Assembly: GCA_003313425.1 (NCBI GenBank)
Contig: NHZP01000008.1
Span: 1,116,001-1,180,000, forward strand
DNA: 64,000 nt
Direction: 5' to 3'
Source of the DNA: Pseudopyrenochaeta lycopersici
Lineage: Eukaryota > Ascomycota > Dothideomycetes > Pleosporales > Pseudopyrenochaetaceae
Shown: positions 56,437-64,000 of the stretch, piece after piece
Position numbering within the stretch: position 1 is the stretch's first letter
Layout: every line of letters begins with the position of its first letter
The notes under the pieces: model-generated
What the model was told of the DNA's origin: nothing
The model's input: only the letters and a program-made list of their open reading frames with translations
Database searches by the model: none
Made by a program: the position numbers and the translations under genes

Positions 56437-57792
56437 ATGAAGGCTCTACGCGCCCTCGTTCCCGTGTTCCTGGCAGCCAGGCTTGCCGGCGCCATGCCCC
56501 AAGACCGCCTCGCAAAGCAAATCATCCTCAACGCGAAGCCTTCCAAACCCGTCGGTGTCGGCCATTTCAGCGAGTGGAGCCGTGCGACCAAGAAACAGTT
56601 CCTGGTGGACTGGCAGGCGGGCAATGCATCAGAATGGACTATTGTCGAGGGCAATGAAGGCGGCGACCTGGATAGCATGACCGCCGCACTCACCTGGGCA
56701 TATCATCTGGAACACTCGACCGAGAATACTTCACATCCCATCAAGGCAATCGCCCTCCTTCAGACGCCATCACATGCTCTCGACTTGCGACCGGAGAACA
56801 AACTCGCCCTGGACAATTCGCGGATGACACCAGGACATGAGGACCTACTTACTATGGATGAGCTCCCCGAAGACCCAGAGACGCTGAGCAGAAAGCTAAG
56901 AGGTATTGTGTTGGTCGATCATGCCGAACCGTTGCGCAAGTGGAGTCATGCAAAGATTCTTAGCATCATTGACCATCACAAGGATCGGGGGACTGCACCA
57001 GACGCTGAGCCACGCATCTTCGAAACTGCAGCCAGTTGCACAACCCTTGTTGCGAGGCAAATGCTGGATGAGCTGGAGCAGCTAGACCAGGAGTATCACA
57101 TGCCCCACGAGCTCCTCGAACTCATCCTAAGCGCAATCGCCATCGACTCTGGAGGCTTGACAAGCGACAAAACCACCGATGCCGACATCGAAACCTCTAA
57201 GCGCGTCCTTGCACGCAGTGAATGGCGCAACGATGACCTCGAAGACGTTATGGAGGATCTCAACGACGAGCTCACCAAAGCACAAAAGGACATTGACCAC
57301 CTCGACCTGCGCGATCTCCTTCGCCGCGACTGGAAAGGCGATCTAATTGACACGCCGTCCCCGCGCACCCCAACTGTCAGCCTCGGCTTCGCATCGATCC
57401 CGTATTCGATGGATGAGCAAATTTTGAAGACTGATTTCGCAGAGCTCTTCGATTGGTTTGCTGTTCACGCTGCCTGGACCGCCGAGTCCAATGTTGACAT
57501 CTCCATTTGCCTTAACAAGTATAAAAAGCACTACAAAGATGGAAAGAAGGAGAAGATCAGAGAAGTTGTGCTGACGGTGAGGGATGATGTGAGGATCGAC
57601 CAGGATCAAGCCAACGCGCTGTTCAAAGTGGTCAAAGAAGCTTTGGAGAACAACAAGGAGGGTATTGAATTAGAGCCCTGGCATCGTGCGGATGAGTTAA
57701 GCAATAGGCAGATGGTTTGGACGCACAAAAGTAATGCTGGAAGAAAGGTCTTCAGACCAATTGTTGAAGACGCGGTTACAGCATGGGATTGA
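56437..57792 (+). CDS. PPX1: PPX1-like exopolyphosphatase (DHH family)
   Basis: 451 residues, intronless. DHH/DHHA2 phosphoesterase that trims inorganic polyphosphate. Motifs: VEGNEGGDLDSMTAALTWAY (residues 70-89, metal-binding Asp77/79), GIVLVDHAEP, the DHH of SIIDHHKDRG (179-181), IDSGGLTSDKTTDAD and a DHHA2 C-terminal domain. The frame opens earlier at a TTG; the first ATG gives MKALRALVPVFLAARLAGAM, which looks like a signal peptide with an AGA cleavage site. This is unusual compared with cytosolic yeast Ppx1. Inorganic pyrophosphatases of the same superfamily are shorter and lack this spacing. Confidence 0.9.
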   Translation: MKALRALVPVFLAARLAGAMPQDRLAKQIILNAKPSKPVGVGHFSEWSRATKKQFLVDWQAGNASEWTIVEGNEGGDLDSMTAALTWAYHLEHSTENTSHPIKAIALLQTPSHALDLRPENKLALDNSRMTPGHEDLLTMDELPEDPETLSRKLRGIVLVDHAEPLRKWSHAKILSIIDHHKDRGTAPDAEPRIFETAASCTTLVARQMLDELEQLDQEYHMPHELLELILSAIAIDSGGLTSDKTTDADIETSKRVLARSEWRNDDLEDVMEDLNDELTKAQKDIDHLDLRDLLRRDWKGDLIDTPSPRTPTVSLGFASIPYSMDEQILKTDFAELFDWFAVHAAWTAESNVDISICLNKYKKHYKDGKKEKIREVVLTVRDDVRIDQDQANALFKVVKEALENNKEGIELEPWHRADELSNRQMVWTHKSNAGRKVFRPIVEDAVTAWD

Positions 57793-58281
57793 GTAATAGC
57801 AAAGACAGGAAACCCTGCAGATAGCCTGTACAAGCAAAGTGGGACTGTATGATATAGGTTGGGTGCTGTCGCTACGATAGGAGTTGACTGCACGTTCATG
57901 CATAGCGCTGAAGGAATTTCATGCATTGTACGATGTTCATTCATTCGTAACATGGTCATAAAGCGTCGTGGTCCCCAATTTGTGATCAAACTGTCACAAG
58001 CTATCAAGTTTCTACCAAAGAACGAAATCAACAACTCGCCTCCTGTAACCTTGCCCTTCATCTGGCTGTATTGAGTGCACCATGAGGAGCCAGCCCCAAA
58101 AGGCGGCTACCACTCAATAGAGATTCTCAAGCCGCGATGCAGGGTCAGGTTCAGCAAGTACGAAAATGTAAACACAAGAACTGAACGATTCCCAACTCCT
58201 TAAACGCCATGATCCACCTAGTCGTTTAGGGGTATAAAACGCCAGAACTCCATGCAAGGCAATCAAAATCGACTAGTAATG
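57793..58281. other. Convergent 3' intergenic
   Basis: Nothing seen beyond 3' flanks. Confidence 0.5.
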
Positions 58282-58986
58282 CTATCGGGGTCGAGTGTTG
58301 CGCGCTGCCGGCTTTGAACGAGCGTTGGCGTTGTCATTCTTGGGCGACAAGACCTGGGCAGGCACAGCCTTTGTGCGGGAAGCGGCGCGTGTTGTGCGAA
58401 TGGTTGTTGCTGGCTTGGTGGCTGCTGCGGGTTTCTGAGTGGCAGCCCTGGCTCTCTTCTTGGGAACGGCGAGTTCTGCTGCGTTCTCCTTGTCTTCGCT
58501 TGACAGTTCGTCGCTGTTGCGCTTCTTTGCACGGGTAGCCTTTGTCTCCTTGGTCAATTTGGCCTTGACAGCAGGTACCGTGGCCACAGCTTTTGTTGCT
58601 GGAACTGCGGACTTGGATGTAGTGGTCGCAGTAGGTGTGGTGCGTGGCTTGCGTGTGGCGGGCGCAGGAGCGGCTGCTTTCTTTGCTGGTGCTGCTCTCG
58701 CTGGAGCGGCCAGCGCGGGACTTGACGCGTCAAGGAGGTCGATAAGAGACATCTGACGCTTGGTGGCGGGAATACGATTGACGCGTCGTTCGAGACGCGA
58801 TTGAAGACTGGCGCATTGCGCTTCACACTGTGCACGCAGCTTCTCTTTGCGAGCGTTGACTAAGAAAGTAAGTGTCAACGACAGCTCTGATACACCAGAA
58901 GGAAGGAGATAGTTACGTTCTAGCTGCAAATTTGCGAGCATGGCAGCTTTTGCCTCTGCTGTGAGCCCAACCTGGAAGCTGTTCAT
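58282..58986 (-). CDS. NBL1: Borealin-like chromosomal passenger subunit Nbl1
   Basis: Exons 58986-58917 and 58859-58282 give 215 residues. The N-terminal 80 residues match the Nbl1/Borealin N-terminal domain: LTAEAKAAMLANLQLELNAR (across the intron), RKEKLRAQCEAQCASLQSRL and RRVNRIPATKRQMSLIDLL. In the chromosomal passenger complex this helix bundles with INCENP/Sli15 and survivin/Bir1. The rest is Ala/Lys/Pro-rich and basic (PAKKAAAPAPATRKPRTTP). The intron is 57 bases and stop-free, so the gene also reads through in frame; the spliced form restores the helix. The first ATG is 58986; the codon before is a GTG in frame. Confidence 0.85.
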   Translation of the reverse strand: MNSFQVGLTAEAKAAMLANLQLERNYLLPSGVSELSLTLTFLVNARKEKLRAQCEAQCASLQSRLERRVNRIPATKRQMSLIDLLDASSPALAAPARAAPAKKAAAPAPATRKPRTTPTATTTSKSAVPATKAVATVPAVKAKLTKETKATRAKKRNSDELSSEDKENAAELAVPKKRARAATQKPAAATKPATTIRTTRAASRTKAVPAQVLSPKNDNANARSKPAARNTRPR

Positions 58987-59756
58987 GGTCACAACGCTGT
59001 AAACAACGCGTAAACAAAGGTGAAAATGATGTTGCAGACAGAGCCTGAAGAGAAGAGAGACGCTTGATGACTATTTCAAAGCTTCAAGAGGCTTATTTAG
59101 GAGTATTTGTGCAGTGTTGTGTGGTGGTTGCGGCTTCCTTGGTGGCTCTCGTGCAATGTTGGAGAGAAAGAGGGATGGAAGAGGAGGAGCAGTTTAAATC
59201 GCACCTGCCCGCCAAGCCTTTGCTCAACAACTGCCTTCGCTCAATGGAAGATAATACAGCTAAGTCCAGAGCTGCAAAACCAATGTCCACAAACTCCACT
59301 TCCGTATTTTAAACAATTCGAAAAGTATGGCGACTGCAACTGCATCTCGAACACCCGGACGGATTGAGTAATGCTACAAGTGCAAGCTGCATTCCACGAG
59401 TCATTTTCCCGCAGCCCCACGCCAGGCGCATCTGCGATTAGTGCGAGCGCAGTTCCGGCTGCGAACAACTACGTCAAATATTCGATTAAAGCAGTTTTAA
59501 TCAATTCAAATAACTTTGCCTAGAATAATATAGGTTTGGGACACACCCCGACCTGGTATAGTGCTGCAGTTGAGGAACTGCTGGCTCCTATCGCGCGCTA
59601 AATGATGGTACAACGGGTGCCCACGTGATTCTTACTACAAGCTGCGGTGTTGTTCGCGACCCTCCGACCTCCGCCACGGCAACCTGAGCTCAGCATCACC
59701 TCCAACGCTATTATACTCCCAGATCCCCACCCACATAGCTTCAACTCTCCTTCAAG
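58987..59756. other. Divergent intergenic NBL1 / RPN10
   Basis: No gene. An E-box CACGTG lies at 59622-59627, about 130 bases upstream of RPN10. I do not find a proteasome PACE element. Confidence 0.5.
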
Positions 59757-60756
59757 ATGGTGTTAGAAGCTTCTATGATCGTGTATGATATTCCCTAGCC
59801 ACTGTACACCACCAAACTAACTCTGGTAGTGTCGACAATAGCGAAGCTAGTCGAAACGGCGACTATGTACCTTCTCGATGGGAAGCACAGCAAGATGCCG
59901 TGAACCTGATCTTCTCCGCCAAGACCGGTGCGAATCCAGAATCCTCCGTTGGCCTCATGAGCATGGGAGGCAATACCCCGGAGATCCTCACGACCCTGAC
60001 AACAGATATTGGCAAGATCCTCGACGGTTTGCACCGGACGAAGATAAAGGGCACCTCACACTTCGTGACGGGCATCAATGTCGCAGCTGTACGTCACTTG
60101 AGCTGTGGGGACTGTAGTAGCTGACAGAGTTGATACAGCTCGCCCTCAAACACAGGCAGAACAAATCGCAGAAGCAACGGATAGTCATCTTCAACTGCAG
60201 TCCTATCGAAGAAGACGAGAAGAACTTGATCAAGCTAGCGAAAAAGATGAAGAAGACTGGCATTAGCATCGACATCATCGCCTTCGGTGAGCTTAGTGAC
60301 GACACCACAAGAAAACTTCAAGCCTTTAGCGACAACGTACAGAGCGCGGAAGGTTCCTACCTTGCCAAAGTACCACCCAGCGCGAACCTGCTCAGCGACT
60401 CGCTCGTCACGACTCCCATACTCGGTGGCGATGGTACCTCGAATGTCGGAGCGAGTGGATCTGGAGGCGAAGGCGGTGGTGCCGTCGGTGGTGGTGGTAA
60501 TGACTTTGAGTTTGGTGTGGACCCATCTGTAGATCCTGAGCTGGCACTGGCATTGAGGATGAGCTTCGAGGAGGAAAAGGCACGACAAGAGAGAGAGAAG
60601 AAGGCAAAGGAGGCTGCTGAAGGCAAGACTGAGCTTGAGCCTGTCGCGGAAGGTGACGAGAAGCAGCCGTTACTCGATGATAACGGCCAGCCTAGCGGTA
60701 TTGGAAGCAAAGACAGAAAGAAGGATGACGATCCGGATAAGATGGACACGGCGTAG
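59757..60756 (+). CDS. RPN10: 26S proteasome ubiquitin receptor Rpn10
   Basis: Exons 59757-59782, 59830-60088 and 60139-60756 give 300 residues. The VWA domain starts MVLEASMIVVDNSESSRNGD and includes DAVNLIFSAKTGANPESSVG, ILTTLTTDIGKILDGL and KSQKQRIVIFNCSPIEEDEK. A Gly-rich linker leads to one ubiquitin-interacting motif, DPELALALRMSFEEEKARQ. The tail is Lys/Asp-rich. Rpn10 captures ubiquitinated substrates on the regulatory particle. Confidence 0.96.
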
Positions 60757-61272
60757 TTCTGGCGAAGAGCATGGGCATGGCGTCATAAGACAGGTTGGCC
60801 AGGGCTACAAAGCCTGCTTGATAGAGCATCTACGGCGTCTACTGTACCATTAGAGCTGGCGCGTCCCACAATAACTGGCACATATAAATGAACCATAATG
60901 ATAGAGAAGAGACTTCAACTTCTGGCTCAAGATGTACTATCCGCGGCTATTTGAGTCCTTTCTCATGCCTTAAGTATCCTATTCAGCGTTCTGATTCATC
61001 CCATTCTTCCACAGACGGTGAATCCTCGCCCCTTGAGTCTATGGAGGGCATTTCTTACACAAACGCCGCCAATCTCAGGTTCTCCTACGCAATTCACCGC
61101 TGCTGTCTCCGTCTCTGTGTTCTTGTCCTCCGTTTCCCTGAAGTCGTGTCGTCGATAGCCCCACCACAGCGTCAACCCTCCTATAAGGTTCTAGTCTGTT
61201 CATCTGTACTTCGGTTCGTCTGCGCTTCCGCTCATCTGCGATTTTATCAATCCTTCCGGTGCATTGGCGCAC
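60757..61272. other. Convergent 3' intergenic
   Basis: No gene seen. Confidence 0.5.
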
Positions 61273-61866
61273 TCATCCTCGAACCTTGACGAATCCATCC
61301 AGACCCCTATCAAACTTCTCACACCTGATCGGCATCTCCACTGTGTAAAACGGATTCTTCATCACATAGTCTGCATACAACTCATATATCTTTTTCAGCG
61401 TCGTGTCTACATTAGGCTGCTGGGGCTCAGTAAAGAGCAAAAACTTAATACCGGTCTGCGTCTGGAAGCATTGAATACGGAAATGGCTCGATTCGAGGAC
61501 TTCAAGGCCAGTGGCGCGGACAGGGAAGGTTTGTGGTGCGCTGTTAGAGGCCGTGGTGGAGGCATTTGTGGATGTGGGCCGGGACGATGAGACTGGAGGA
61601 ACTGGGGAGATATTTGCGGTTATAGCATGCATACTATGAGGGGTGTTAGATTGTAGAATCAATAAACAATGAGATGATTGTAGCATACCCATGAAAGGAG
61701 CCTGCGAGCATGAGGTAGTCGTTACTCGTAAGTTTACTCATGCCTGTGTGGAACTCGCGGTTATAGATCAGACCGCCAGCTTTGCTGATCACAAAGAGGG
61801 CAAAGACAACCCTACGCAACGTTAGGGGGGTGCGTGTATCAAGGTTGGGAGGCAGTCTCCTTACAT
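61273..61866 (-). CDS. TRS23: TRAPP complex subunit Trs23 (sybindin)
   Basis: Core TRAPP subunit of the Ypt1/Rab1 exchange factor. Exons: the last two bases of exon 1 (61866-61865), 61811-61689 and 61633-61273, giving 161 residues. The start codon itself is split: AT at the end of exon 1, then G from exon 2, giving MVVFALFVISKAGGLIYNRE. FHTGMSKLTSNDYLMLAGSF, SSHFRIQCFQTQTGIKFLLF and TLKKIYELYADYVMKNPFY are the longin-fold family blocks. Without splicing the ATG would be followed at once by TAA. The 5' leader lies in exon 1 upstream. Confidence 0.9.
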
Positions 61867-62357
61867 GGCAGCTTATGGTGATCTTATGCTCAACTATGAA
61901 CTGGTTCTGTGATAGCTACGGCGGAGCAAGTACTCGTGTCAGAGGCGTCTGGTCTGGGTCAGATGGCAAAAGAATCGAGTTCGGTGATTGTCAAGCTCTC
62001 TGTTGCAACGTCGGCGACAAGCGTTCGCTAAAGCCGACGGTCACGATGATCTTGTGGTATTGCGGAGGTTCTTGCCCTTCACTGTCACCGCCCCAGATTC
62101 TGCCCCTCCATGCGCCTGCGGCTCAAGCTTTAGGCTTCACCCGTAGTTTGACAGCTCAACGGCTGCAAGCTCCGTTCACTACGGCCGGCCGTGTTTTTCC
62201 AAAGCATTTCATCTATTCTCTACATCTTTCACCTTGACTAAAGTGCAACCACCAAGCTACTACTGTCAACTGTGGGGCCATCGTATGCCTGCAGTGGACA
62301 AGGTTGAACCGCCCACCCTGACGCAGCGTCGCCTAACCTGACGGCGTTGACGGCCCA
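61867..62357. other. Divergent promoter TRS23 / two-domain E2
   Basis: No gene; part is the 5' leader of TRS23 on minus. Confidence 0.5.
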
Positions 62358-63722
62358 ATGTCGAATCAATCTATCCTCAGGATCACCCGCGAGCTGGGCG
62401 AGATCCAGCGAGGGTCTGATCTCTCCCTTGCCGTTGCATGCCGCGATATCGACGTACGCCATGTGCGCGCTCTGATAATAGGCCCCCCTGACACGCCTTA
62501 CGAATTCGGATACTTCGAGTTCGCGGTCAAATTCACGAGAGACTATCCTACAAAAGCGCCGAATGTAACCGCCATCACTACGAATGGTGGGCGAACGCGG
62601 TTCAACCCAAATATCTACGCTGGAGGCAAGGTCTGCCTGTCGATTCTTGGGTAAGATTTGGAAGATGTTTCATATAACAGAATACTAATCAAGAGCAGTA
62701 CATGGCGTGGTGAGCGAGGCGAAGAATGGTCGTCTGCGCAAGGTCTTGAATCTATCCTCATTTCCATTCAAAGCCTCATGTCCACGAACCCATACGAGAA
62801 TGAGCCAGGCTTCGAGGACGCGAACTCCGATTACGACAAAAAGAACCAGGAGGCCTATGTTGCCAAGATTCAGCATGAGTCGCTGCGCATTTCTGTCGTC
62901 GAGAGGCTAGAGGAGTATCTAGGCATCGATCGAGAGCGCCCTGGCGTGACGGTATACAACGCTGAGGAGGACTATCAGTCAAGCCGAGACGACGCACCAT
63001 TCGAACCGTTCAAGGACCTTTGCAAACGACGGTTCTTGTGGTATTACCAGTCCTATCTGACTCGAGTAGACGAGGCAGCTAAGAAGCATAAGGAGGGAGA
63101 TCGCTTCGAGAAGATGCCGTTCGAGGGGCCAGGAAACACCATGGAGGGCACATTCCAGTACGCGTCCCTACGGGAACGCCTCGTGAAGATCTTTGAAATG
63201 CTGAACAAAGAAATGGAGGGTTGGGCTTTGGAAGGTCTGTCAGCCGTTCAGAAAGAGATGAGCATCGCCAGCAACCTCCAGCGTCAGTACGAGCAGATTG
63301 TGGAGAAATACAAAAAAAATGATGCCGTTACGCTTGACCTAGATCTAGTTGACAAGAACCCGTTCGTGTGGCAGTTGGTCCTGTTTGGTCGCCCTATGAC
63401 CAATCTTGACGGAGGCATGTTCAGGATCATGCTCTATATCAGCCCAAAATTTCCGGACGTCTTACCTCGCATCAAGTTTGAGACGCCAATCTTCCACCAC
63501 CGCGTATCACCTGACGGAATTCTCTGCTACGATGCTACACGTAAAGACGATATGCGGTCACACATCGAAGCTATCATATCCGCTATCGAGGAGGAATCAC
63601 CAGCCTATGATCCGCGAACTCTCGTTCACCCGGAGGCGGCGAAGCTGTTCTGGGGCGCTCCTGATGAGAAGAAGGCGTATAATCGTCGCTTGCGACGCTC
63701 TGTGCAGGATAGTGCTGAGTAA
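62358..63722 (+). CDS. Ubiquitin-conjugating enzyme with two UBC domains
   Basis: Exons 62358-62650 and 62699-63722 give 438 residues. The N-terminal domain resembles UBE2Z-type E2s: IIGPPDTPYEFGYFEFAVKF, FNPNIYAGGKVCLSILGTW (active Cys93; NPN in place of HPN) and SLMSTNPYENEPGFE. After a helical linker a second UBC-like fold appears: FRIMLYISPKFPDVLPRIKF, IFHHRVSPDGILCYD (Cys374) and HPEAAKLFWGAPDEKKAYNR. The second Cys sits where an E2 active Cys would be, though HPN is replaced by HHR. Partner E1 and E3 are unknown. Confidence 0.88.
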
Positions 63723-64000
63723 GGATTCACCCCATCGGTCTGAACGAGGTCCACCCTAGCGACTATTGTGTTATCAAGCAATGCTAGATCATGTACTTTG
63801 GCCGCCGGCTAGAGCATGGGCGTTGTGCCGTATTTTTTGAGTATACGCTGACCAAGATCTCAGGAACTGCTTTTGAGCCAGTCTGCACCCTATGGCAGAA
63901 ACTCAATTCCAACGGCCGACAGATTCAAGAATGATATTACATGATACCCCAAGCCGTACCTCTCGGAGGGGTTTACGGCTCGCATATTTGGCGTTCACGG
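63723..64000. other. 3' flank to window end
   Basis: No gene start is visible in the last 278 bases. Confidence 0.5.

Overview
The window comes from a filamentous ascomycete. Short introns (about 50-75 bases, GTRNGT donors, CTRAC-type branch sites), Pezizomycotina-type proteins (fungal TRM82, NSR1/GAR2, COX17, an Atg14 with a Cys-rich N-terminus, a 2EXR-type 'LPRELRDQIY' protein) and the domain families suggest a dothideomycete, perhaps Pleosporales. That placement is inference from protein style. I see no tRNA, rRNA, transposon or CRISPR.

Layout. 1-711 is the 3' end of SEC20. 1.2-1.8 kb holds a DUF5071-like gene. 2-5.7 kb has CYS3 (cystathionine gamma-lyase) and ATG14, both on minus. 6.3-7.0 kb is a small four-exon conserved gene. 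7.6-9.0 kb is thioredoxin reductase. 9.9-11.6 kb is TRM82, divergent over 199 bases from RPP0 (11.8-12.9 kb). 13.3-14.4 kb is a GNAT enzyme and 15.3-17.2 kb a 2-hydroxyacyl-CoA lyase. 17.9-19.5 kb is NSR1, divergent from ALG6 (21.0-22.8 kb). COX17 and RanGAP share a promoter near 23.4 kb. 25.8-26.7 kb is an orphan gene beside a gene-poor stretch.

29.0-34.0 kb is the most unusual locus: one gene of about 1600 codons joining an indoleamine-2,3-dioxygenase-like haem domain, a P450-reductase-type FAD/NADPH module, a cytochrome b5 domain, a helical region and a Ser/Pro-rich tail. Next come a C2H2 factor (35.8-38.2 kb), an MFS transporter (39.2-40.8 kb), an NTF2-like protein with repeated aromatic-acidic motifs (41.7-43.5 kb), a 2EXR-like protein (44.1-45.4 kb), a 4.7 kb gene-free stretch, a GlcD-like bHLH factor (50.2-51.9 kb), a DUF2985 membrane protein (53.8-55.8 kb), a PPX1-like exopolyphosphatase (56.4-57.8 kb), NBL1/borealin (58.3-59.0 kb), RPN10 (59.8-60.8 kb), TRS23 (61.3-61.9 kb) and a two-UBC-domain E2 (62.4-63.7 kb).

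Most genes are unrelated housekeeping genes, so this is ordinary core fungal chromosome. The links I can support are local: TRM82/RPP0 (tRNA modification and ribosome) share a divergent promoter, and CYS3 has a consensus CYS3/MetR sulfur-regulator palindrome upstream. All intron positions were deduced by hand from reading frame, splice consensus and recognition of the protein family; none was checked against transcripts.
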